Assembly: GCF_040546025.1 (NCBI RefSeq)
Contig: NZ_JBEPNA010000004.1
Span: forward strand, 124,001-188,000
Direction: 5' to 3'
DNA length: 64,000 bases
Source: Marisediminicola sp040546025
GTDB lineage: Bacteria; Actinomycetota; Actinomycetes; Actinomycetales; Microbacteriaceae
Positions within the stretch are counted from its first letter, which is position 1. Each line of letters starts with the position of its first letter. A program made the position numbers and the translations under genes. Below, piece after piece: positions 44,107 to 51,661 of this stretch. The notes beneath the pieces are model-generated. The model did no database searches, was not told the DNA's origin, and was given only the letters and a program-made list of their open reading frames with translations.

Positions 44107-44520
44107 TCATCGACCGCGGTCGCTCTGCCTGCCGATGGTGATGGTCGAAGTCTGTGTCTGTGGCGACTCGGCGCGTCTTCCTATGACAGCTCCGCGCGGG
44201 TGGCGTGCCTGGTCGAGGTCGGCCTGTTTCCGTGCGGCAGCGGCGGCCGCCTGGTCGGGGCCGGCCTTGATTCCTACGACGTGCAGCTCGCGCCGCTCGG
44301 CCGAGTCCCACGACAACTTTGCGACGTGCTCGACATCGGCGGCGAGGTCGCGCAGTTCCTGCGCTTCCTCGGCCTCCGCGAGCTCCGCGGGCACTTCGAG
44401 CACTTCGGCGCCGACCAAGAGGCCGCCGGCGAGGTCCTCGTCGCGGAACGTAACCGCCGTCTCGTAGGCGCGGGCAACGTCGTGCACCTGGGCTTGGTCC
44501 CACGACGACTCGTGGACGGG
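44107..44520 (-). pseudogene. Coding-like gene fragment of unknown family
   Basis: A minus-strand frame from about 44520 reads DQAQVHDVARAYETAVTFRD, DEDLAGGLLVGAEVLEVPAE and VEHVAKLSWDSAERRELHVV. Third codon positions are almost all G or C, as in real genes here, while the other frames are not. It has no convincing start and I do not recognise the family. It begins where the GAF fragment breaks off, so two gene pieces appear joined. Confidence 0.4.
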
Positions 44521-44696
44521 GCACGAGCTGCGAAGTCGGGTTCCAGGACGGGGCTTCTCGACGCGAGCGCGTCCCAGCACGGTCCCTCACCAAGGTCGAA
44601 CTGCACCTCATCGACTCGTTCCGATATCGCATCCGAGGCCGAAATGGTTTCGGCACCAAGAAGCGGTCCGAGGGTCGAGACCGAAGCGCCCGTCAC
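44521..44696 (-). pseudogene. GAF-domain (GAF-ANTAR-like) protein fragment
   Basis: The minus strand encodes ISERVDEVQFDLGEGPCWDALASRSPVLEPDFAA, a typical piece of the N-terminal GAF domain of actinobacterial GAF-ANTAR regulators (DELQFDLGEGPCWDAL). Similarity stops at about 44520 and no ANTAR domain follows. The frame stays open to 44274 but codes nothing family-like. Confidence 0.6.
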
Positions 44697-44871
44697 CGGC
44701 AGAAACTGAACAAACGGTCGAGCCAGTTCCGAGACGCGACCGTCAAGACCGGACAGGGCCTTCGACGCTATCTAGAATGGATCCGTCGCCATCGATTCAC
44801 CCCATCTCGCCCTCGACAACGCTAGGCGAAACGCCGAACCGGCAACCACCCCGGCGACCTGCGCGGTCGCG

Positions 44872-45489
44872 TCAGGAAGTGAGATCACGTGTCGGCGTTC
44901 GCGCGCGCAGGGTGCTGGCGCCGAATTGTGCCCAGCCGATGCCGGCACCGAGGTGAGCGAATACGCCGTAGATTCTGTATCCACCAATCGAATCGCTGAG
45001 CGGGCCCGGCAGCAGGGCCCATGCAAAGGCGATCGCGAGGCTCGCTCCGATGGATACCAGCATGACGCGGCTTGGCTTTCCAACACGGGGGTTGTGACGG
45101 GTTCCAACCGCGAGGAGCACCAGTCCGGTCGCGGCGACAGGAAGAAAGAAGGGGGCGCCCAGCGCCTGGATGCTGAGATCGATGAGCGCCGGAACGATGA
45201 GCCCGATCAGGAGCGGCGCGTACCCGACCCGCGCCAACCGGCCGGTGACCAGCGCCAGGCGCGAGGAGAGAACGACCAGCCCCGTCGCGATCAGCAGATT
45301 CGGAATACCGCCGAGCAACATGCGCCAGAACAACATCGAGCCACCTAGAACCGCGCGGTCCTCGTTGAATGAAGTCGGACCATGCACGGTCGCGAACACC
45401 AGCCAGAGTGGGGCCATGAGCAGGCCCCCTGCCACCACCGCCATCACGCCCGCAAAACCAACTCGATCGGGGGTTTTCTCCGCCCACAT
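44872..45489 (-). CDS. Multi-pass membrane protein, function unknown
   Basis: A 205-residue protein with six hydrophobic helices (for example VMAVVAGGLLMAPLWLVFATV, LIGLIVPALIDLSI, VMLVSIGASLAIAFAWALL). Small conserved-looking motifs such as GPTSFNED and GYRIYGVFAHLGAG appear but I cannot place the family. It is the last intact gene of the first island before the internal tRNA-fragment repeat. Confidence 0.65.
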   Translation of the reverse strand: MWAEKTPDRVGFAGVMAVVAGGLLMAPLWLVFATVHGPTSFNEDRAVLGGSMLFWRMLLGGIPNLLIATGLVVLSSRLALVTGRLARVGYAPLLIGLIVPALIDLSIQALGAPFFLPVAATGLVLLAVGTRHNPRVGKPSRVMLVSIGASLAIAFAWALLPGPLSDSIGGYRIYGVFAHLGAGIGWAQFGASTLRARTPTRDLTS

Positions 45490-45941
45490 GCCGAAAACAC
45501 TATGACCCGACCGTCAACGTGACTAGGTCCCGGCGAGAACCCTAGAGCCGCCAACCAAGGGGGCATTACATCAGGGACCCTGTCGAACTCCTCGAGGCCG
45601 GCGATCCGGGCCTTCACATCGGACAGGCGTAGGCGCAGTTCCTGTCCCACGCGGAAGCTTCGCATACCGCGGCCGGCGTGACGTAGGGCGTCGATGGTAA
45701 GCCAGCACGCCCGAGTTGCGCGGCATGAGCACGGGCTCGAGATAGGGATGCGCGCAGCAGAATCATTCAGGGGCCAGAGGCCCATCAGTTGCCCCGAGCG
45801 CTGTCGAGGCGGGGCGAGCCGCGCGTCGCCTTAAATAGAGAAATCCGGCGCGGGATTCACCAGCGCCGGATTTCCGCCGGATCTACCGCTGTTACCTGCC
45901 CTGTTAGGGGCGAAGAGAAGGGCCTGACCTGGACTTTTGTT
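45490..45941. other. Region without a confident gene
   Basis: A minus-strand frame at 45444-45785 (with FRVGQELRLRLSDVKARIAGLEEFD, vaguely like the C-terminal helix of a MerR regulator) is open but overlaps the membrane-protein start and has no clear start signal. An inverted repeat with AAATCCGGCG and CGCCGGATTT lies near 45841-45875, terminator-like. Confidence 0.4.
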
Positions 45942-46121
45942 GCGGGGATAGGATTTGAACCTGCGACCTCCGGATCAATCCCTTGGTCAGCGGTTGTTCC
46001 CTGATGTCTCGGAAACCGCCGAGTTCCCTTTAGTTGACAGGGATGCAGGCGATTGGCCTCGTCTGAGTTTAGCGGGTTCGTTGCGGTCAGTCACGGGTGA
46101 TTTCGATGGGTAATCTGTGGG
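45942..46121 (-). repeat. tRNA-fMet 3' fragment plus element arm (internal attachment site)
   Basis: Starts with GCGGGGATAGGATTTGAACC and so on, the 3' half of the tRNA-fMet gene with two mismatches, then the same arm as at 27037 (GATCAATCCCTTGGTCAGCG, CTCGGAAACCGCCGAG, GATGCAGGCG). It is in the same orientation as the outer copy and the tRNA. It divides the inserted DNA into an 18.9-kb and a 7.9-kb part. Confidence 0.7.
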
Positions 46122-46512
46122 CGCGCGCACCCACGGGCTTGGCGTCGACCCACCAATCGTGAAGTCGACTTCAATCGGTGTCAGTCCAGACGAACGTCAA
46201 TCGTCGACGACAAGCCTCGCCTCGCCTCGCCTCACCTCGATGGATCTCATCCCGATCGCGTACGCAGCTTTCTTCGGGAAATTGGGCAACGCATGAACCG
46301 GTTTCTCGCTGCTCGAGGACATCCCTCCCTCCCTCTCCCCCACCCTGCGCCGGTGCGCGGACGGGGTCCCGGCGCATGGCGAGTGTCACCTCAACGGAGG
46401 AATGGTGCGGCCGGCCGCGCTGCCGCCCAACGATGTGGCGCAGGATGGATGTCGGGTGGCGCTCTCCTTGCCGATCTCGGCGTCTCTGTCCTGCCCTGTC
46501 TCAATTTGCCCC
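46122..46512. other. Region without a confident gene
   Basis: Contains a short CGCCTCGCCT repeat near 46209-46230, a C-rich tract at 46321-46345 and a hairpin with stem TGCGCCGG/CCGGCGCA (46346-46376) that could end MerR transcription, though no T run follows. No recognisable coding frame. Confidence 0.4.
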
Positions 46513-46926
46513 TCAGCCTGCGGGTTGGGTGATGATGTGGCAGACGCTGCCTTCTGCGCAGTCGGCTGGGTTGAGGCCGTGGCTTGCGCTGATGAGCTGG
46601 TGTAGCTCTGTTTCGAGGAGTGCGAGTTCCTGTTGCCGGCGGTGTACATCCTTCAGCTTCGTGTCGAGGAGGGTGGAGACGTGCTCGCAGGGTGCTGTGC
46701 CGGCTTCGCGGACGGTGATAATGCTGCCGATTTCGGTCAGCGTGAGAGCGGCCGTCTGAGCCGACCGGATGAAGTGGAGCCGGGAGACGGCCCCCTCGTC
46801 GTACTGGCGGTAACCGTTCCGATCACGCGCGGCGGGGGGCAACAGGCCGCGCCGTTCGTAGAACCGGATTGTCTGTGCCGGCACACCGGTCGCGATGGCG
46901 AGGTCTCTTATCTGCATACTCCCCAT
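46513..46926 (-). CDS. MerR-family heavy-metal-responsive regulator
   Basis: ATG 46926 or 46917 is the start (137 or 134 residues). An N-terminal MerR winged helix (IRDLAIATGVPAQTIRFYERRGLLPP) leads to a long dimer helix. Counting from ATG 46917, cysteines fall at about 77 (APCEHV), 120 and 126 (ADCAEGSVCH), the three-Cys pattern of metal sensors such as MerR, ZntR and PbrR. It diverges from a thioredoxin-like/flavoprotein pair with a MerR-type promoter between. A soft metal such as Hg, Zn, Cd or Pb is likely; which one is not clear. Confidence 0.88.
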   Translation of the reverse strand: MGSMQIRDLAIATGVPAQTIRFYERRGLLPPAARDRNGYRQYDEGAVSRLHFIRSAQTAALTLTEIGSIITVREAGTAPCEHVSTLLDTKLKDVHRRQQELALLETELHQLISASHGLNPADCAEGSVCHIITQPAG

Positions 46927-46934
46927 TCCACCAC

Positions 46935-46966
46935 TTGACCTTGCAGCGTGGTGCAACGTTTAGCGT
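46935..46966 (+). promoter_or_regulatory. MerR-type promoter and operator
   Basis: TTGACC (-35, 46935-46940) and TTAGCG or TAGCGT (-10, from 46960) are 19-20 bp apart, the over-long spacer typical of MerR-activated promoters. Between them lies the dyad TTGCA-GCGTGG-TGCAA (46941-46956). The ATG at 46973 is only 7-8 bases past the -10, implying a leaderless or near-leaderless transcript. Confidence 0.7.
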
Positions 46967-46972
46967 GATGAC

Positions 46973-47272
46973 ATGGAAATCACATTGCAGTACTTCGACG
47001 GGTGCCCGAACTGGACGGTCGCGGCCGAGCGGCTCGCGGTGATCACGGCAGAGCTCCCCGATGTCGTCGTGAACCGACGGATGGTCCAGAACCTGGAGGA
47101 CGCGGAGGCGATCGGATTCCGGGGATCCCCGAGCATCCTGATCGACGGAAGCGACCTGTTTCCCGATGCAGCGACTGCGGTGGGGCTCGCCTGCCGAATC
47201 TATGCGACCCCCGCCGGATTCGCTGGCGCCCCGACGATGGAGCAACTGCGGGCGGCGATCGGCGCAGCATGA
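46973..47272 (+). CDS. Thioredoxin-like small protein of metal cassette
   Basis: A 99-residue protein starting MEITLQYFDGCPNWTVAAERL, with a single-Cys FDGCPNW motif where thioredoxins have CxxC, then FRGSPSILIDGSDLF with the cis-Pro region. Homologues are often called thioredoxin family or, less soundly, alkylmercury lyase; the MerB catalytic residues are not visible. It overlaps the flavoprotein gene (ATGA), so it may hand a metal or thiol intermediate to it. Confidence 0.78.
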   Translation: MEITLQYFDGCPNWTVAAERLAVITAELPDVVVNRRMVQNLEDAEAIGFRGSPSILIDGSDLFPDAATAVGLACRIYATPAGFAGAPTMEQLRAAIGAA

Positions 47273-48630
47273 GCGGCATAAGCGGGGAATTCGACCTGTT
47301 CGTCATTGGCGCCGGAATGGCCGGCAGCACGGCGGCGAACAGGTGCGCTGCGAAGGGGTGGCGTGTGGGCATCGTCGACGCGCTGCCATACGGGGGCACC
47401 TGTGCGCTGCGCGGGTGCGATCCGAAGAAGATCCTTCGCCGGGGCGCGGAAGTGATCGATGCCGCACATCTGATGCAGGGCAAGGGCATTAGCGAGAACG
47501 AGCTGGCGATCGACTGGCCGGCGCTCATGCGTCACAAGCGGGGCTTCACCGATGCTGTGCCTCAGGGCATGGAAGACGAGCTCGTGCGAAACGGCGTCAC
47601 CACCTTTCATGGCACCGCCCGATTCACGGGGCCCCAGAAGCTCGAGGTCGACGGGGTGCAGCACCAGTCGAAGCGGTTCCTGATCGCTACCGGCGCGAAG
47701 CCGCGCCCGCTCGTTTTCCCCGGCCAGGACCACCTGATCGACAGCACCAACTTTCTCAACCTCGATGCCTTGCCCGACCGCATCGTGTTCGTCGGCGGTG
47801 GTTTCGTTTCATTCGAGTTCGCTCATATCGCAGCCCGCGCCGGTGTGGACTGCGTGATCATCGATCACGGCGACCGGCCGCTGCGCGCGTTCGACCCCGA
47901 CCTCGTCGACCTGGTCGTGCGCCGGACCGAGCAGGCCGGGATACGTGTACACCGCAGCAGCTCGGTCAGCGGAGTGACTCGCACCGCGACGGGGCTTCAG
48001 GTGGCGGCGGAGCAGGCCGGCATCACGACGACGATCGAAACCGACCTGGTCGTGCACGGGGCCGGCCGGGTCCCGGACCTCGACGGCCTGAACCTTGCGG
48101 CTGCGGGTATCGCGTGGGGCCCGCGGGGCGTCGACGTGTTCGGGCACCTGCAAAGCCGCAGCAATCCCGCGGTCTTCGCCGCCGGCGACGCCGCCGACAC
48201 CCGGGGAGAGCGCCTCACGCCCGTCGCAGTGTTCGAGGGCAAGGTGGCCGCGTCCAACATGCTCAAGGGCACGACAACCGTGCCCGACTACACCGGAACC
48301 CCCACAACCGTGTTCACGATCCCGGAGCTGAACCGCGTCGGCATGCTCGAGCACGAAGCCCGACGTGACGGCCGGGACGTTACCGTCCGGTACAACGACA
48401 CCAGCGGCTGGTACGCGAACTACCGGGTCGGCGAGACAACCGCGGCGACGAAAATCATCATCGACAACACAACCGATCAGATCCTCGGAGCACACCTGCT
48501 CGGCCCAGGCTACGCGGAGCTGGTCAACATTTTCGGCCTCGCGATCAAGCTCGGCCTCACCACTCGACAGCTAAAAACGATGACCACAACCTACCCCTCG
48601 GTCGGCTCCGACCTCGGCTCCATGCTCTGA
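47269..48630 (+). CDS. FAD-dependent pyridine nucleotide-disulfide oxidoreductase, mercuric-reductase-like
   Basis: The 453-residue enzyme starts in an ATGA overlap. It has an FAD fold (FDLFVIGAGMAGSTAANRCA), the redox pair in GGTCALRGCDPKK (Cys-4-Cys as in this superfamily), an NAD(P) fold (RIVFVGGGFVSFEFAHIAARAG), VFAAGDAADT and a C-terminal dimer domain. MerA proteins also need a CC pair at the C-terminus; here the end is SVGSDLGSML, without cysteines, so mercuric reduction is doubtful. A metal- or disulfide-related reductase controlled by the divergent MerR is the cautious reading. Confidence 0.86.
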   Translation: MSGISGEFDLFVIGAGMAGSTAANRCAAKGWRVGIVDALPYGGTCALRGCDPKKILRRGAEVIDAAHLMQGKGISENELAIDWPALMRHKRGFTDAVPQGMEDELVRNGVTTFHGTARFTGPQKLEVDGVQHQSKRFLIATGAKPRPLVFPGQDHLIDSTNFLNLDALPDRIVFVGGGFVSFEFAHIAARAGVDCVIIDHGDRPLRAFDPDLVDLVVRRTEQAGIRVHRSSSVSGVTRTATGLQVAAEQAGITTTIETDLVVHGAGRVPDLDGLNLAAAGIAWGPRGVDVFGHLQSRSNPAVFAAGDAADTRGERLTPVAVFEGKVAASNMLKGTTTVPDYTGTPTTVFTIPELNRVGMLEHEARRDGRDVTVRYNDTSGWYANYRVGETTAATKIIIDNTTDQILGAHLLGPGYAELVNIFGLAIKLGLTTRQLKTMTTTYPSVGSDLGSML

Positions 48631-48670
48631 CCCAGGGCGCCGGTTGGGCGTCGTCGCGTGCACCGATCGT

Positions 48671-48889
48671 TCATCGATCCTGCTGCACCATGTAAGTGGT
48701 CGGAACAAGCTCCCGCGCCATGCGGCTTGCTTCGCGTTCCAGGGCGGCGTCGCCACCGACCTTCGCCGCCGTGATGGCCGCGTCGTAGACCAACACGAGG
48801 CGCGAGACCGAAACGGAGGCGGGGTCCTCCCCGAGGGTGCGCACGGGAACACACTCAGGCAGCTCGATGACCGCGTCGGTGAGCAGCAC
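48671..48889 (-). CDS. Small hypothetical ORF
   Basis: From GTG 48889 a 72-codon frame reads VLLTDAVIELPECVPVRTL and SRLVLVYDAAITAAKVGGDAALERE, with gene-like composition but no recognised family and only a weak GAGG upstream. It may be a fragment. The frame remains open upstream through the GGGTA repeat, which is unlikely to be coding. Confidence 0.3.
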   Translation of the reverse strand: MLLTDAVIELPECVPVRTLGEDPASVSVSRLVLVYDAAITAAKVGGDAALEREASRMARELVPTTYMVQQDR

Positions 48890-48952
48890 CTCGCGCGAGC
48901 AGTTCCGTGAGCAGTTATCTGGCCACCTCGGCACAGCGCCACAACGAACAAA

Positions 48953-48982
48953 GGGTAGGGTAGGGTAGGGTAGGGTAGGGTA
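48953..48982. repeat. Six tandem GGGTA units
   Basis: GGGTA is repeated six times without interruption, ending inside the iron box and 37 bases before the start codon at 49020. The strand has six GGG runs with 2-base loops, a strong G-quadruplex pattern. Copy number changes would move promoter elements in 5-bp steps. Confidence 0.95.
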
Positions 48983-48993
48983 GCCTAACCTAA
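48975..48993. promoter_or_regulatory. Iron box (IdeR/DtxR-type operator)
   Basis: GTAGGGTAGCCTAACCTAA matches the IdeR consensus TTAGGTTAGSCTAACCTAA at 17 of 19 positions, with a perfect right half. It lies 26 bases upstream of the adenylation-carrier-acyltransferase gene, so that gene is probably repressed when iron is plentiful. Confidence 0.72.
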
Positions 48994-49019
48994 TCTCTCC
49001 TCTTGTCGAAGGCACCTGC

Positions 49020-51626
49020 ATGATCACGACCGCGCCCGCACCGCACCTCAACTTTCTCGGCGGCGCCGCCGGCGACGTCGCGATCATCGCCGACGATGGC
49101 GAACTCAGCTACGCCGAGCTTGCCGGCAGGGTCGGGCGCCGGCGCATCGAACTCGGCGGCGTGCGCAGGCTAGTGATGCTCGAAGCAGCGAATTCGGTGG
49201 AGGCGATCGTGACCTATCTGGCGGCGCTGGAAGGCGGGCATCCGGTGCTCCTTATCGCCCCGGGAGACGATGAGGCATCAACGAAGCACCGCGCGTCGCT
49301 GGCCGAGCGGTTTGACCCCGACGTCATTGCAACCAGTGGCGAGACGAGGGCCGCGCTGCACGAGGTGCGCACCGGCACCGCCCACGATCTCGCGGCTGAC
49401 CTTGCGCTGCTGGTCAGCACCTCGGGGTCAACCGGCACTCCGAAGCTCGTTCGCCTATCGCGGCAGAACCTACTGAGCAACGCGCAGGCCATCGCCAGTT
49501 ACCTGCGCCTCACCCGCGACGACCGGGCCGCAACCACGCTGCCGATGCACTACTGCTACGGGCTCTCGGTCATCAACAGCCACCTCCTGGCCGGAGCGAG
49601 CCTCATGCTCACCGACCGCTCGGTGACCGACGAGCTGTTCTGGACTGATGCGACAGCGCAGCGGATCACCTCCTTCGCCGGCGTGCCGTACACCTTCGAC
49701 CTGCTCGAGGCCGGCAAGTTGACCGATCGACTGCCGGCCAGCATCCGATACCTCACCCAGGCCGGCGGCCGTCTGGCGCCCGAGGCGGTGCGCCGGTTCG
49801 CCCGACTCGGCGAACGCCGCGGGTTCGAGTTCTTTGTCATGTACGGCCAGACCGAGGCGACGGCGCGGATGGCCTACGTGCCCGCGGAGGTGGCCGAGCA
49901 GGCCGCCGGGAGCATCGGCCGGGCAATCCCCGGAGGCCACTTCCGCATCGATGCCGAGGCCGGAGCGCATGTCGGCGAACTCGTCTACGAGGGCCCCAAC
50001 GTCATGCTCGGCTACGCCGAAACACCCGCCGACTTCGCGCTCGGGCGCACGGTGAGCGAGCTCCGCACGGGCGATCTCGCGCGTCAGCGCGATGACGGAA
50101 TGTTCGAGGTCGTCGGGCGGATGAACCGGTTCGTGAAGGTATACGGGCTGCGGGTCGACCTCGACTCGGTGCAACGCCTGCTCTCCGAGGAGGGATTCGA
50201 TGCGCGGACCGCGAGCGCCGGCGAGCGGCTGCTCGTGTTCGTCCGTGCCGCCCGGCAGGTCGACAGCGCGCGCACCCGTGCGGCCGCGCTGCTCGGCATT
50301 CCCTTACACGCGGTGCGGGTGTACGCCCTCGCGGACTTCCCGTGCACGTCGAGCGGCAAACCTGACTTCGCCGCCCTCGTGCGGTACTCGCAGACGATCG
50401 AAGCGCGGGAGGAATCGGCGGCGCCCACCGATCAGACCGTCACCGCGGAGTCCCTCCGGGACCTGTTTGCCGAGCTTCTCGGGCGCCCGGACGCAACGAT
50501 CGATGACAGCTTCGCGGGGCTCGGCGGGGATTCGTTGAGCTACGTCGAGGTGTCCGTGCGGCTGGAGGAGCTAGTCGGGACGCTGCCGCGGGAGTGGCCG
50601 GCCCAGTCGGCCCGGCAGCTGGCACCGCCCGTCAATGTTTCCGCCCGCGCCGAGGCCGACGACGTGCCGCAACCTGCACCGCAACCCCCAGCCACTGTCG
50701 GCGGCTGGCGGGGCGGTTTTCCCCGGATCGAGACCCCGGCCGTGCTTCGCGCGCTGGCGATCGTGCTGATCGTGGGCACCCACGCTGATCTCATCATCGC
50801 GGAGGGCGGTGCACACCTGCTGCTCGCCGTCGCCGGCTACAACCTCGCCAGGTTCCAACTCGCCGATGTGCCGGGGGCCTCGCGGGCGCGCCGCCTGGTG
50901 GGAAGCGCAGCCCAGATCGCCCTGCCGGCCGTGCTGTGGATCGGTGCCGTCGCCTGGATCAGCGGCAAGTACACAACGACCACGGCGCTGCTGGTGAACC
51001 ACTTCGTTCCCAGCGACGGAAGATGGAACGAGCAGTGGCAATTCTGGTTCCTCGAGGCCGCCATATGGACGATGCTCGGCTTCGCCGCGATGTTCCTCAT
51101 CCGTCCGATCGACCGCCTCGAACGCCGGCACCCTTGGGTCTTCGCCCTCGCCCTGTTCGTCCTCGCGCTCGCGGCCCGTTTCGCGCTGGTGGGAATCGAG
51201 GCGAGAGGTGTCGAACGGTACACGCCAATCATCGTGCTCTGGTGTGTCGTGCTCGGATGGCTCGTCGCGCGGGCCGACACGATCGGCAAACGCGTGGCCG
51301 TGTCGCTCGCGACGATCATCGCGACAGTCGGTTTTCTCGGAGAACCGGCACGCGAAGCGGTGGTGATTGCGGGGGTTCTTGTGCTGATCTGGGTGACGCG
51401 GGTGCGGCTTCCGCGGCCCCTCGTCCCGGTCGTGCGGCTGCTCGCGGGCGCGTCGTTGTTCATCTACCTCACCCACTGGGTGGTCTACCCCGCCTGGGAG
51501 CAAAGCGCCCCCTGGTTCGGCACCCTGTTGTCGCTGGCCGTCGGCATCGCGGTCTGGATTGTGTATCGACTGATCAGCCGAGTGATTGGTCAGACGGCCA
51601 ACGCGCGTATCTGTGTGAACGCCTGA
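49020..51626 (+). CDS. Adenylation - carrier protein - acyltransferase-3 fusion
   Basis: An 868-residue three-part protein. Residues 1-460 form an adenylate-forming domain: LLVSTSGSTGTPKLVRLS (P-loop), MYGQTEATARM, LRTGDLARQRDDGMFEVVGR and CTSSGKPDF with the catalytic Lys. Residues 470-535 are a carrier domain with LGGDSLSYVEV, the Ser that takes phosphopantetheine. From about 575 an acyltransferase-3 membrane domain follows (LRALAIVLIVGTHADLI, with the conserved Arg and His, and eight or more helices). It could activate an acid, hold it as a thioester and pass it across or onto the membrane surface. No other synthase gene is beside it. An iron box and GGGTA repeat precede it. Confidence 0.85.
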   Translation: MITTAPAPHLNFLGGAAGDVAIIADDGELSYAELAGRVGRRRIELGGVRRLVMLEAANSVEAIVTYLAALEGGHPVLLIAPGDDEASTKHRASLAERFDPDVIATSGETRAALHEVRTGTAHDLAADLALLVSTSGSTGTPKLVRLSRQNLLSNAQAIASYLRLTRDDRAATTLPMHYCYGLSVINSHLLAGASLMLTDRSVTDELFWTDATAQRITSFAGVPYTFDLLEAGKLTDRLPASIRYLTQAGGRLAPEAVRRFARLGERRGFEFFVMYGQTEATARMAYVPAEVAEQAAGSIGRAIPGGHFRIDAEAGAHVGELVYEGPNVMLGYAETPADFALGRTVSELRTGDLARQRDDGMFEVVGRMNRFVKVYGLRVDLDSVQRLLSEEGFDARTASAGERLLVFVRAARQVDSARTRAAALLGIPLHAVRVYALADFPCTSSGKPDFAALVRYSQTIEAREESAAPTDQTVTAESLRDLFAELLGRPDATIDDSFAGLGGDSLSYVEVSVRLEELVGTLPREWPAQSARQLAPPVNVSARAEADDVPQPAPQPPATVGGWRGGFPRIETPAVLRALAIVLIVGTHADLIIAEGGAHLLLAVAGYNLARFQLADVPGASRARRLVGSAAQIALPAVLWIGAVAWISGKYTTTTALLVNHFVPSDGRWNEQWQFWFLEAAIWTMLGFAAMFLIRPIDRLERRHPWVFALALFVLALAARFALVGIEARGVERYTPIIVLWCVVLGWLVARADTIGKRVAVSLATIIATVGFLGEPAREAVVIAGVLVLIWVTRVRLPRPLVPVVRLLAGASLFIYLTHWVVYPAWEQSAPWFGTLLSLAVGIAVWIVYRLISRVIGQTANARICVNA

Positions 51627-51661
51627 TCGGGCCGGGATATCACTGCCGGCGGAGGTGAATC

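Noticed and set aside
44042..44709. Plus-strand genes opposite the GAF fragment
   Set aside because: Frames are Ser/Ala/Arg-rich shadows; the minus strand has family-like text and better codon use.
46973..47272. Alkylmercury lyase (MerB)
   Set aside because: The protein has 99 residues and a single active-site Cys; MerB's catalytic Cys/Cys/Asp set and length are absent.
48953..48982. Telomere-like sequence
   Set aside because: The unit is a pentamer, is internal and stands directly before a gene; nothing suggests a chromosome end.
48953..48982. CRISPR array
   Set aside because: Units are contiguous without spacers, and no cas gene is present in the window.
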